Of a stretch of 44,590 bases of DNA, positions 8,327-15,882 are shown piece by piece; the first letter of the stretch is position 1; each line of letters opens with the position of its first letter. Under the pieces are notes generated by a model, which was given only the letters and a program-made list of their open reading frames with translations, made no database searches and had not been told where the DNA came from. Both the position numbers and the translations under genes were made by a program. This DNA comes from Oscillospiraceae bacterium (GTDB lineage Bacteria > Bacillota_A > Clostridia > Oscillospirales > Ruminococcaceae). Where the stretch lies: the NCBI GenBank assembly GCA_017829075.1, contig JAGAJA010000117.1:1-44590 (forward strand), in the 5' to 3' direction.

Positions 8327-8411
8327 GCGCCTGTGGTGAAATTGGCAGACACGATGGATTTAGGTTCCATTTCCGAGAGGAATGCAGGTTCAAGTCCTGT
8401 CAGGCGCACCA
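8327..8411 (+). tRNA. tRNA-Leu (anticodon UAG)
   Basis: Class II tRNA of 85 nt with encoded CCA. The acceptor stem GCGCCTG (8327-8333) pairs with CAGGCGC (8401-8407), followed by discriminator A and CCA (8409-8411). Anticodon stem ATGGA/TCCAT holds loop TTTAGGT, giving anticodon TAG (UAG), which reads CUN leucine codons. The long variable arm TTCC-GAGA-GGAA and the T-loop TTCAAGT are intact. Confidence 0.97.
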
Positions 8412-8456
8412 GCGTTTTGCCGCGGGAACAACCGCGGCAAAACATCCGATTTTTCT

Positions 8457-8486
8457 CGCCAGTCCCGGAGTGGGACTGGCGTTTTT
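8457..8486 (+). terminator. Terminator of tRNA-Leu transcript
   Basis: Stem CGCCAGTCCC (8457-8466) / GGGACTGGCG (8472-8481) followed by TTTTT (8482-8486). A clear rho-independent terminator inside the first tandem repeat unit. Confidence 0.85.
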
Positions 8487-8855
8487 GCTGTATATACCAG
8501 ATTTACTATCTCGCAGCAAACCGCCCGCAAAAAACGAAAAATCTCGTGCGCCATTACAGCGGTAACGTAGCTCTTTTCCGAAAATCTATTTTGTATACCA
8601 TAGACAAATTTTAGCCGCGCGAACAAGCGCGGCTAAAATTATCCGATTCGAGTTTGGCGCTTGAATATGGGGCTTCGCCCCTGCCGCGCCAAACCGTAAG
8701 TTCTCACCAGCCCCGGAGTGGGACGACTGTTTTGCTGTGTAAACTTTATTTTCGTTGACGCATGAAGCTGACCGCAAAAACCGAAAAATCTCGTGCGCCA
8801 TTACAGTGGTAATGTGGTTTTTCCGAAAATCTATTTTATATAGCATAGACAGTCG

Positions 8856-8899
8856 AGTGCCTCGACACGCATTTCGCGCATTGAGGCACTTTTGTTTTT
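8856..8899 (+). terminator. Terminator-like hairpin in the repeat region
   Basis: AGTGCCTC (8856-8863) / GAGGCACT (8883-8890) followed by TTTTGTTTTT. It resembles a rho-independent terminator but no gene ends just upstream. It sits between repeat units 2 and 3. Confidence 0.55.
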
Positions 8900-9117
8900 C
8901 AGGCTTTCTCCCGCGTTAATAAACTTTTTGTGTACCATAGACAGAGTTTTACCGCGGGAACAACCGCGTCAAACCGCAAGCTCTCGTAGTCCCAGAGGTA
9001 GACTGCAATTTTACTGTATGAAATTATTTCCCATTGTTCGTGAAACAAATTCCAAGATTGAGAAGTCTAAAACGATCATGAAAATTCCCTATTCGATCTG
9101 AAACTTTGAATACTAAA

Positions 9118-9151
9118 ATGCCTCCCCATATTGCCGGATATAGGGAGGCAT
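9118..9151. terminator. Terminator of the 9160-9705 lipoprotein gene
   Basis: Inverted repeat ATGCCTCCC (9118-9126) / GGGAGGCAT (9143-9151) immediately past the lipoprotein stop. On the minus strand it is followed by TTTTAG. It may act in both directions. Confidence 0.65.
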
Positions 9152-9159
9152 ATCTGTTT

Positions 9160-9705
9160 TCAGCTTAGTGTTTCACGGTGAGCTTTTACCGCCTCATTTA
9201 TTCCATAAGGCTTAATGATTTCTTTTATGGCAAGGTATGTTTCCCAGAATTCTTCTCCATCTGGCATATATCCTCCCTTTGAAATCATCTTTTGATCGTT
9301 CTCGTTATACAGAGTTATGTGATATGAGCTTCCGTCCTCTGCCTCGCCGTCCTTGACCTGAAGATTATAGATCTTCTCTTTGTCTGCGACCTCGGCAAGC
9401 TTCGCGTAATCCTCATCGGACATCTCAAATGAAGCGATTTCAACAATTGATTCGTAATCCGACGCTGCCATTAATACCTTAATTGTATGGTCGGTGTAAA
9501 TGAATATTTCCGCGTCCGTGCATTCAGCCATCGTTCCATATCCTGCCGCGCCGTTATTTATCGAAAAGAGAATGTTTTCGCTGAATTTTACGTCTTGTTG
9601 CTGTTCAGATGTGACCTGAGAGCCGTTTCCTGCGGATAAAGAATTACAGCCCGATAACGCGTTCAGCACTATTAACATGGATACTATTCCTGCAAATCTT
9701 TTCAT
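9160..9705 (-). CDS. Predicted lipoprotein of unknown function
   Basis: 181 aa. Signal peptide MKRFAGIVSMLIVLNALSGC with Cys20 as lipidation site, then a short Ser/Gln-rich linker and a compact domain beginning FSENILFSINNGAAGYG. No family recognised. It ends in a charged helix (NEAVKAHRETLS). Monocistronic, with its own terminator, and adjacent to an XRE regulator on the same strand 134 bp upstream. Its small size and location suggest an accessory envelope protein. Confidence 0.75.
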   Translation of the reverse strand: MKRFAGIVSMLIVLNALSGCNSLSAGNGSQVTSEQQQDVKFSENILFSINNGAAGYGTMAECTDAEIFIYTDHTIKVLMAASDYESIVEIASFEMSDEDYAKLAEVADKEKIYNLQVKDGEAEDGSSYHITLYNENDQKMISKGGYMPDGEEFWETYLAIKEIIKPYGINEAVKAHRETLS

Positions 9706-9839
9706 TTTTTCACCTTTCTATAAAACTTAATTCTTCACAGAGCCAAACCATGACTCTCCAATTTTTCACAGGTACTTGCGTTTTTTCAATAATTATACCA
9801 TACGCTATGCAAAAAATCAACTAAATTCAAATAATCTCA

Positions 9840-10169
9840 TTATTTCAGCGACCTCAGATAAACCGCCAAAAGTTCAAGAGCCGTTTCCTTTTGCTGTATG
9901 GTGCATTTGTCAAGTTCAGCAATCAATTCAGCCTGCTTTGCTGATAGATTAGGGTTATCATCAGTCAGCACCACATCAGGCGTAATATGCAGTGCCTCGC
10001 ATATTTTAAGGACAGTTTCAATACGCATATTGACCGTTCCACGTTCTATATCAGCATAAGTTCTGTCGGACAGGTTTGCCGCTTCCGCTACCTCGCTCTG
10101 AGTAAGCCCCGCCTTCTTTCGAATCGCTAACAGCTTGTTTCCAATGGCTCTGAAATCAAAAATAAGCAT
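9840..10169 (-). CDS. XRE-family transcriptional regulator
   Basis: 109 aa. An N-terminal helix-turn-helix (about 8-62) reads IGNKLLAIRKKAGLTQSEVAEAANLSDRTYADIERG, the classic Cro/CI-type fold. A short helical tail with YLRSLK follows. AGGAGG precedes the ATG. It is divergent from the lipoprotein gene at 10298, and the shared 128-bp gap contains four copies of TTCCTAT/ATAGGAA arranged as two inverted repeats over the lipoprotein promoter. It probably represses that gene and perhaps itself. Confidence 0.9.
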   Translation of the reverse strand: MLIFDFRAIGNKLLAIRKKAGLTQSEVAEAANLSDRTYADIERGTVNMRIETVLKICEALHITPDVVLTDDNPNLSAKQAELIAELDKCTIQQKETALELLAVYLRSLK

Positions 10170-10206
10170 TTTAGTTCCTCCTATATGCCTTATATAAGAA
10201 TTATAC

Positions 10207-10270
10207 TTCCTATTTTGCTTGACAAATAGGAAATATTGTGGTACAATTATAGGAAGAATAGTTCCTATTT
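10207..10270 (+). promoter_or_regulatory. Promoter and paired operators between XRE gene and lipoprotein
   Basis: Plus-strand promoter TTGACA (10219-10224), 17-bp spacer, TACAAT (10242-10247). Two inverted repeats overlap it: TTCCTATTT (10207-10215) with AAATAGGAA (10224-10232), covering the -35, and ATAGGAA (10249-10255) with TTCCTAT (10262-10268), covering the start site. This is a strong candidate operator array for the divergent XRE protein. Confidence 0.8.
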
Positions 10271-10297
10271 AAACAAAACATTCTAGGAGGGTAAATT

Positions 10298-10894
10298 ATG
10301 AAACCAAAAATACTCATTGCTGTGCTCTGTCTGTCCGCAGTACTTCTTTCCTTTTCTGCCTGTGGCAGCAAAAAGAGTGACAACGAAAAACCGACAAGCG
10401 AGAGTAAAAACAGTTCCGAATCAACAACGGAAAAAGATGAAAGTTCTTCTGAAACCGAAGAAGCAAAGACTGCTTCCAATGTTCAAGATGATGACCATGA
10501 AAACATTGTATCTACGGAAGATGTCAGCCAGAGCGAGATTGATGACGCGTCGTCAGACAAAGAAGTTGAAACTACTCCTTCTGCTGAAACAGAGGCTCCG
10601 GAGGAAGAAAAGCCTGAGGATAACTCTGTGGACGGAATACGCCCCGAATTTAAGGAAGCGCTTGACAGCTATGAGGAATTCTTTGACAAATACTGCGACT
10701 TTATGAAGAAGTATAATAACTCTCACGACGACTTGAGTCTGCTTGGAGAATATGTCGATTACATGGCACAATACTCCGAAACTATGGAAAAAATGGGTGA
10801 GCTAGGCGACGAAGAAATGAACGACGCAGAACTAAAATACTACCTCGAAGTAACTAACAGGATTAACAAGAAAATACTAGACGCTGCATTATAA
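10298..10894 (+). CDS. Predicted lipoprotein with acidic linker (possibly DUF6591-like)
   Basis: 198 aa. Signal peptide ends LLSFSAC (Cys22). A very Ser/Glu/Asp-rich stretch (about 24-110) probably spans the cell wall. A helical C-terminal domain begins GIRPEFKEALDSYEEFFDKYCDFMKKY, which recalls DUF6591, but I cannot confirm that. AGGAGGG precedes the ATG. Expression appears controlled by the divergent XRE regulator. No enzymatic motif is visible. Confidence 0.82.
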   Translation: MKPKILIAVLCLSAVLLSFSACGSKKSDNEKPTSESKNSSESTTEKDESSSETEEAKTASNVQDDDHENIVSTEDVSQSEIDDASSDKEVETTPSAETEAPEEEKPEDNSVDGIRPEFKEALDSYEEFFDKYCDFMKKYNNSHDDLSLLGEYVDYMAQYSETMEKMGELGDEEMNDAELKYYLEVTNRINKKILDAAL

Positions 10895-10899
10895 AAAAC

Positions 10900-10977
10900 A
10901 CTCCCTGTCATTAAATGAAAGGGAGTTACAGATCTGTGCAAAAAATCCCGTATCCAACCTAACCGTCGGATACGGGA
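10900..10977. terminator. Two hairpins: lipoprotein terminator and orphan ppdK-type terminator
   Basis: First hairpin ACTCCCT (10900-10906) / AGGGAGT (10920-10926) follows the lipoprotein stop. Second hairpin TCCCGTATCC (10946-10955) / GGATACGGGA (10968-10977) is followed by TTTTTT on the minus strand. The second closely resembles the present ppdK terminator (TCCCGCAC/GTGCGGGA at 12021-12046) and lies beyond the duplicated ppdK end, so it may be the original ppdK terminator. Confidence 0.65.
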
Positions 10978-11050
10978 CTTATTGTTATTTACCGAATTCA
11001 ATGCAGACAGCTATACGCTTATCCCGACATTGATATTCTCTGAAAAAGTC

Positions 11051-11112
11051 TTATCTGAGCGCAGCCTGAGCAGCAGCCAGTCTAGCGATCGGAACTCTGA
11101 CGGTGAGCAGGA
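11051..11112 (-). pseudogene. Detached duplicate of the ppdK 3' end
   Basis: 11051-11100 is identical to 12078-12127, the last codons of ppdK including the stop. After a 1-nt deletion the match continues to 11112, giving 62 of 63 positions. The homology begins exactly at the stop codon (TTA on the plus strand). The deletion shifts frame, so the remnant cannot encode protein. It is best explained as the displaced original gene end or as one attachment site of an inserted segment. Confidence 0.85.
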
Positions 11113-11239
11113 TACATACTATCAGCGTAATCGTCAAGACAAAAATGTGCTATATTTATCACAAATATATAATTTCTGCGGGATTTTTGCCCAGCTGTTG
11201 TGAAGTTCTACAAAAGTGACAATAATATCACAACTCCTA

Positions 11240-11286
11240 TTGACAATCCCACATTTATGTGATATACTTATCACACAAGGTGATAA
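11240..11286 (+). promoter_or_regulatory. Promoter and TGTGAT/ATCACA operators of membrane protein-XRE operon
   Basis: TTGACA (11240-11245), 17-bp spacer, TATACT (11263-11268). Overlapping inverted repeats TGTGAT-6-ATCACA (11258-11275) and TTATCAC-5-GTGATAA (11268-11286) cover the -10 and the start site, with further half-sites ATCAC nearby. Likely autoregulation by the XRE protein of the same operon. Confidence 0.75.
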
Positions 11287-11312
11287 ATAAATCACATGCG
11301 GAGGTAACGAAC

Positions 11313-11792
11313 ATGAAAAGTAAAGTTGAAAAGAAAATCATAACACTGGAAAAGTTCTACAAGGTCAAACTCATCGGTTCAGCGTGCGGCTTCGCGCTTG
11401 CTTTGATACTGGTGATATCCAACGGAATCCTGGGTACTGACACGCCGTTCTGGTTCCTACCGCTGGTAGCGGTGCTGACAATCCCGTTTTTCGTATGTTT
11501 CGTGCTGATAATAATATGGTCTGCAAGCAAATACGTTGAAAAGCATGATGAGCTTTCCATGCAGCTGCTTACAAAGGCGCATTCCCAGATATTCACTGGC
11601 TTCTCGGGACTGGTGGTGGTCGCAATTATCGTGTCCATGTTGTGGACAAACCCGGTGCAGGTAAATCTTGATGGAAACCTGTTATTCATAATCGTGCTGG
11701 GCTTATATGCGTTGTACAACGCCTGCGAAAGCGGTTTTTTCCTTGCGAATGAGAAAAAACTGAAAGCCGAAAGTGAGGGCAATGATGAGTGA
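11313..11792 (+). CDS. Four-helix membrane protein paired with XRE regulator
   Basis: 159 aa with four hydrophobic segments (about 18-38, 47-70, 93-112 and 122-142) and short charged ends. No catalytic motif. The start is ATG 11313 with GGAGG at 11300-11304; an upstream in-frame start lies inside the promoter. The stop overlaps the start of the XRE gene. Small membrane proteins followed by a compact XRE regulator are common in Firmicutes, but the function of this type is not established. It lies inside the segment bracketed by ppdK ends. Confidence 0.82.
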   Translation: MKSKVEKKIITLEKFYKVKLIGSACGFALALILVISNGILGTDTPFWFLPLVAVLTIPFFVCFVLIIIWSASKYVEKHDELSMQLLTKAHSQIFTGFSGLVVVAIIVSMLWTNPVQVNLDGNLLFIIVLGLYALYNACESGFFLANEKKLKAESEGNDE

Positions 11793-12000
11793 ACAGGAAT
11801 TCGTGCTGCACACGAAAATCAAGGAATACCGCGCCAAGCTGGACATAAAGCAGAGCGAGCTTGCCGAGAAAATAGGCGTCCGCCGGGAAACGATAGTGCG
11901 GCTGGAAAAGGGGCTGTACAACCCCTCGCTGAAGCTCGCGATGGACATTGCGAAATTCTTCGGAACGACAGTGGAGGAGCTGTTCGAGTTTGAGGAATAA
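11785..12000 (+). CDS. Compact XRE-family regulator
   Basis: About 72 aa, almost entirely a helix-turn-helix: [56 protein letters not shown]. This is the short YgzD/PF01381 type that acts as a dimeric repressor. ATG 11785 is favoured because GAGGG lies 5 nt upstream; ATG 11782 is equally in frame. It overlaps the membrane protein gene by 8 bp, so the two are coupled. The TGTGAT/ATCACA repeats over the operon promoter are its likely targets. Confidence 0.88.
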   Translation: MSEQEFVLHTKIKEYRAKLDIKQSELAEKIGVRRETIVRLEKGLYNPSLKLAMDIAKFFGTTVEELFEFEE

Positions 12001-12020
12001 ACACACATACAACAAAAAAA

Positions 12021-12055
12021 TCCCGCACCTGATAACAAGTGCGGGACATTTTATA
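12021..12055. terminator. Bidirectional terminator between XRE gene and ppdK
   Basis: TCCCGCAC (12021-12028) / GTGCGGGA (12039-12046). The minus strand has TTTTTTT after the stem (for ppdK) and the plus strand has ATTTTATAT (for the XRE operon). It serves convergent transcripts. Confidence 0.85.
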
Positions 12056-12077
12056 TGCTTGTGTCAGCAGTTCCGAA

Positions 12078-14708
12078 TTATCTGAGCGCAGCCTGAGCAG
12101 CAGCCAGTCTAGCGATCGGAACTCTGAACGGTGAGCAGGAAACGTAGTCCAGACCGATCTCATGGCAGAACTCAACAGATGTCGGGTCGCCGCCGTGCTC
12201 GCCGCAGATACCGCAGTGGAGCTCAGGACGGGTCTTCTTACCAAGCTCGATAGCCATCTTCATGAGCTTGCCAACGCCAACCTGATCGAGCTTTGCAAAC
12301 GGATCGTTCTCGAAGATCTTAGCGTCGTAGTAAGCGCCGAGGAACTTGCCAGCGTCATCTCTGGAGAAGCCGTAGGTCATCTGAGTCAGGTCGTTAGTAC
12401 CGAAGCAGAAGAACTCAGCTTCCTTAGCGATATCGTCAGCGGTCAGAGCAGCACGCGGAATCTCGATCATTGTACCAACAGAGTACTTCAGATCAGCGCC
12501 AGCAGCAGCAATAACCTCGTCAGCAGTCTTAACAACTACGTCCTTAACGTACTTAAGCTCCTTAACTTCGCCAACCAGCGGGATCATGATCTCGGGAGCA
12601 ACGTTCCAGTCGGGGTGCATCTTCTTAACATTGATAGCAGCCTTGATAACAGCAGCTGTCTGCATCTTTGCAATCTCGGGGTAGGTAACAGCCAGACGGC
12701 AGCCACGGTGACCCATCATCGGGTTGAACTCGTGCAGAGAAGCAATGATGTTCTTGATAGTTTCAACAGACTTGCCCTGTGCCTTAGCAAGAGCCTCGAT
12801 GTCAGCCTCCTCAGTGGGAACGAATTCGTGCAGAGGCGGATCAAGGAATCTGATGGTAACAGGATTGCCCTCAAGAGCCTCATACAGAGCCTCGAAGTCA
12901 CCCTGCTGCATCGGCTCGATCTTAGCCAGAGCAGCTTCTCTCTCCTCAACAGTGTCGGAGCAGATCATCTCACGGAATGCCGCAATTCTGTCAGCCTCGA
13001 AGAACATGTGCTCGGTACGGCAAAGACCGATACCCTCAGCGCCCAGCTCTCTAGCCTTCTTAGCGTCAGCAGGAGTATCAGCGTTGGTTCTAACCTTGAG
13101 CTTTCTGTACTTGTCAGCCCAAGCCATTACTCTGCCGAACTCGCCAGCGATAGAAGCGTCAACAGTCGGGATAAGACCGTCATAGATGTTACCGGTTGTA
13201 CCGTCGATAGAGATGCAGTCGCCCTCGTGGTAGGTCTTGCCAGCCAGCTCGAACTTCTTGTTCTCCTCGTCCATCTTGATGTCGCCGCAGCCGGATACGC
13301 AGCAGGTACCCATACCACGAGCAACAACGGCAGCGTGAGAGGTCATACCACCGCGAACGGTCAGGATACCCTGAGATACCTTCATACCTGTGATATCCTC
13401 AGGAGAGGTCTCCAGACGAACCAGAACTACCTTCTCGCCTCTTGCAGCCCATGCCTCAGCGTCGTCAGCGGTGAATACGATCTTACCGCAAGCTGCTCCG
13501 GGAGAAGCGCCAAGGCCCTTGCCAACCGGTGTAGCAGACTTCAGAGCCTTTGCGTCGAACTGCGGGTGGAGCAGTGTGTCGAGGTTTCTGGGGTCGATCA
13601 TAAGAACAGCTTCCTGCTCGGTCTTGTGACCCTCGTCAACGAGGTCGCAAGCGATCTTGAGAGCAGCCTGAGCGGTTCTCTTACCATTACGGCACTGGAG
13701 CATATAGAGCTTCTTGTTCTCTACGGTGAACTCCATGTCCTGCATATCGTGATAGTGGTTCTCAAGAGTCTCGCAAACCTTGATGAACTCTGCGTAAGCC
13801 TCAGGGAACTCCTTCTCCATCTGTGCGATAGGCATAGGAGTACGAACGCCAGCAACAACGTCCTCGCCCTGTGCGTTGATCAGGAACTCGCCCATGAGCT
13901 TCTTCTCACCAGTAGCAGGGTCACGGGTGAATGCAACGCCTGTACCGGACTCGTTGTTCAGGTTACCGAATACCATCGGCATTACGTTTACTGCGGTACC
14001 CCAGCTATACGGGATATCGTTGTCGCGGCGGTATACGTTTGCACGAGGGTTGTCCCATGAACGGAATACAGCCTCAATAGCAAGCTTGAGCTGTACAACA
14101 GGATCAGACGGGAAGTCCTCGCCAAGCTGATTCTTATACTCAGCCTTGAACTGCTCAGCCAGCTCCTTAAGATCAGCAGCGGTCAGGTCGATATCGTACT
14201 GAACGCCCTTCTCTGCCTTCATCTTGTCGATGAGCTGCTCGAAGTACTTCTTGCCGACTTCCATAACTACATCAGAGAACATCTGAATGAAGCGTCTGTA
14301 AGAGTCGTAAACGAATCTCTCAAACTTAGGATCGGGGTTGCCTGCGATCATTGCTGCAACTACCTCGTCGTTAAGACCGAGGTTGAGAATGGTATCCATC
14401 ATGCCGGGCATAGATGCGCGTGCGCCGGAACGAACGGAAACGAGGAGCGGATTCTTGAGATCGCCGAACTTCTTGCCGTTGATCTCCTCCATCTTCTTAA
14501 CGCCCTCCATAGCCTGAGCCATGATCTCGTCGTTGATCTTGCGGCCGTCCTCATAGTACTGAGTGCAAGCCTCTGTCGTGATCGTGAAGCCCTGCGGAAC
14601 GGGAAGACCGATGCTGGTCATCTCGGCAAGGTTTGCGCCCTTACCGCCGAGGAGATTACGCATGGTCATGTCGCCTTCGCTGAACATATAGACCCACTTG
14701 TTTGCCAT
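12078..14708 (-). CDS. ppdK: Pyruvate, phosphate dikinase
   Basis: Interconverts pyruvate, ATP and phosphate with phosphoenolpyruvate, AMP and pyrophosphate, a central step of PPi-type glycolysis in many anaerobes. 876 aa, the usual family length. The nucleotide-binding N-terminus has LLGGKGANLAEM. The phosphohistidine domain has GGMTSHAAVVARG with His458 as phosphoryl carrier and Thr456 in the position of the regulatory threonine. The PEP-binding barrel ends CGICGEHGGDP with the catalytic cysteine. ATG 14708 has AGGAGGT; an upstream in-frame extension to 14813 is not family-like. The leader contains the hairpin GTCAGCG/CGCTGAC (14764-14789). Its 3' end is duplicated at 11051-11112. Confidence 0.97.
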   Translation of the reverse strand: MANKWVYMFSEGDMTMRNLLGGKGANLAEMTSIGLPVPQGFTITTEACTQYYEDGRKINDEIMAQAMEGVKKMEEINGKKFGDLKNPLLVSVRSGARASMPGMMDTILNLGLNDEVVAAMIAGNPDPKFERFVYDSYRRFIQMFSDVVMEVGKKYFEQLIDKMKAEKGVQYDIDLTAADLKELAEQFKAEYKNQLGEDFPSDPVVQLKLAIEAVFRSWDNPRANVYRRDNDIPYSWGTAVNVMPMVFGNLNNESGTGVAFTRDPATGEKKLMGEFLINAQGEDVVAGVRTPMPIAQMEKEFPEAYAEFIKVCETLENHYHDMQDMEFTVENKKLYMLQCRNGKRTAQAALKIACDLVDEGHKTEQEAVLMIDPRNLDTLLHPQFDAKALKSATPVGKGLGASPGAACGKIVFTADDAEAWAARGEKVVLVRLETSPEDITGMKVSQGILTVRGGMTSHAAVVARGMGTCCVSGCGDIKMDEENKKFELAGKTYHEGDCISIDGTTGNIYDGLIPTVDASIAGEFGRVMAWADKYRKLKVRTNADTPADAKKARELGAEGIGLCRTEHMFFEADRIAAFREMICSDTVEEREAALAKIEPMQQGDFEALYEALEGNPVTIRFLDPPLHEFVPTEEADIEALAKAQGKSVETIKNIIASLHEFNPMMGHRGCRLAVTYPEIAKMQTAAVIKAAINVKKMHPDWNVAPEIMIPLVGEVKELKYVKDVVVKTADEVIAAAGADLKYSVGTMIEIPRAALTADDIAKEAEFFCFGTNDLTQMTYGFSRDDAGKFLGAYYDAKIFENDPFAKLDQVGVGKLMKMAIELGKKTRPELHCGICGEHGGDPTSVEFCHEIGLDYVSCSPFRVPIARLAAAQAALR

Positions 14709-14934
14709 TGGTATATACCTCCTGAATTTGTATAATCGCTGAGCCGCCCGTGCACGAGCTGAGGTCAGCGTTTTTGATAATTCGCTGACAGAAAGTTCCA
14801 TTTGACGGAGCATACCCTGTCACATCTTCTATTATAACAGATATTCTTCAAAATTGCTAGATGTTTTTTTAATTTTTTCTGAAAAATTTCGCATTATGAC
14901 TAAGTTAATGCTGAATAAACGAAACGGAAGCCGC

Positions 14935-15882
14935 TCAGGCGACCGAAATGCCCTCTTTTGAGATAGTCACCACCGTATGCGAAAGGCTTGCGGAACGCTG
15001 AGCCTCCGCAGGCTCCTGCCAATTCAGGTCATGCAGATCCCGGAACGCCAGCCATTCCCTAAGCCTGTCTGCGGCAGCAGGCGATGCAGCGGTGAAGCTG
15101 TCCTTTCCGCATATCACCCTTGCCGAGCCGCCGTCGGCTATCAGCCGCTTTGCAAGGGCAAGAGCCTGCTCCGCGCAGCCTCCGTCAGCCCCCGGCGCCA
15201 GAATGATATCCGTACTCTCAGCGGCAGTGGTTTCGTCCTTTCTCACAAGCAATGTACGCTTTTTCGCGGACAGCTTGTAATTTATCCTGTGCGGGGAATC
15301 TCCGGGGACGTAATCCCGGTGCTCATACCCCGGCATACCGCCGGAAAGCAGTGACTGCTCTGCCTCCTCGTCATCATCCGAGGGAAAAAGACTGGGCGGC
15401 ACCTCCGGACCTTTGTAGTCAACTATTCCCGGCAGGACTGCCGCAGCGCACGGCTCCGGGCGCTGCGGAGATGAAAAATAGATCAGCCCCAAGAAATCCC
15501 GCAGGATTATCTCATCAATATTCAGCTTGTTCAGCCCGCACTCTGACGCTCTGAGCGATATTTTTACCGTCCCGTCCCGTCCGATGACCGAGCAGCGTGC
15601 CGTAAACGGCTTTCCCATAAAGCTGCCGTTCACAGTGATAAATGGCAGCATACAGAACCCATGCCCGGTGAATTTCAGCTCCGCAGTCACCGTATCGCCG
15701 ATCGCATACACCCCGGAAAATCCGGAGCAGCTCACTGTGAAATGCTTTCTTGAGATAAAGTAGATCACCACCGAGGCAGCAATCGCCGCGAGGATTGAAT
15801 ATATCAAAATCCAGCCGTATTCACCGTTTATGAATACCAGAAACACACCCGCAAAAGCAAGCGCTTCAATATATCCGCGCAT
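14935..15882 (-). CDS. DUF58-domain protein
   Basis: 315 aa. Two N-terminal hydrophobic segments (about 5-45) are followed by a beta-rich part and the DUF58 signature YEHRDYVPGDSPHRINYKLSAKKRTLLVRKDE (about 190-225), then a vWA-like Rossmann segment. DUF58 proteins usually form operons with a MoxR AAA+ ATPase and a transglutaminase-like membrane protein. Here the latter is directly upstream with start/stop overlap, but no MoxR gene is in the window. Probably involved in envelope protein maturation; role inferred. Confidence 0.85.
   Translation of the reverse strand: MRGYIEALAFAGVFLVFINGEYGWILIYSILAAIAASVVIYFISRKHFTVSCSGFSGVYAIGDTVTAELKFTGHGFCMLPFITVNGSFMGKPFTARCSVIGRDGTVKISLRASECGLNKLNIDEIILRDFLGLIYFSSPQRPEPCAAAVLPGIVDYKGPEVPPSLFPSDDDEEAEQSLLSGGMPGYEHRDYVPGDSPHRINYKLSAKKRTLLVRKDETTAAESTDIILAPGADGGCAEQALALAKRLIADGGSARVICGKDSFTAASPAAADRLREWLAFRDLHDLNWQEPAEAQRSASLSHTVVTISKEGISVA

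Larger units (their letters stand above)
8415..8970 (+). repeat. Degenerate tandem repeats downstream of tRNA-Leu
   Basis: About 560 bp without genes. Three related units each open with a hairpin whose loop is GAACAA: 8415-8442 (stem TTTTGCCGCGG), 8607-8640 (14-bp stem) and about 8947-8971 (degraded on one side). Units 1 and 2 also share a tail of about 79 bp (8528-8606 and 8773-8850), including AAAATCTCGTGCGCCATTAC and CCGAAAATCTATTTT and ending CATAGACA. Unit 3 keeps only the head. The remaining bases to 9117 show nothing recognisable. Confidence 0.75.
11113..12140. mobile_element. Putative 1-kb cargo element integrated at the ppdK 3' end
   Basis: The segment is bounded by direct copies of the last 62-63 bp of ppdK (11051-11112 and 12078-12140). 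It carries a promoter with operators, a four-helix membrane protein gene, an XRE regulator gene and a terminator. Integrating elements that target gene 3' ends typically restore the gene and leave a displaced copy at the far end, as seen here. No integrase is inside, so it would be non-autonomous or a relic. The boundaries are inferred. Confidence 0.5.

Noticed and set aside
8266..8626. Several short open frames crossing the tRNA and repeat region
   Set aside because: They run through tRNA-Leu or palindromic repeats and are better explained by those features.
8415..8970. CRISPR array
   Set aside because: The repeat units are about 190-340 bp, degenerate and few; no short regular repeats with unique spacers and no cas genes.
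10982..11203. 73-codon open frame
   Set aside because: It overlaps the detached ppdK 3' remnant in antisense and lacks a ribosome site; kept as pseudogene/att remnant instead.
11113..12140. Complete prophage or integrative conjugative element
   Set aside because: The bracketed segment is only about 1 kb and has no integrase, replication or structural genes; only a small cargo or relic is supportable.
12162..14060. Long open frame (632 codons) on the plus strand
   Set aside because: It is the antisense of ppdK. Its translation is rich in Ser/Leu/Val without motifs, and ppdK on the other strand is unambiguous.
14709..14813. N-terminal extension of ppdK to 14813
   Set aside because: PPDK proteins begin near MANKWVYMFSEG, which has AGGAGGT directly upstream; the extension overlaps a leader hairpin.
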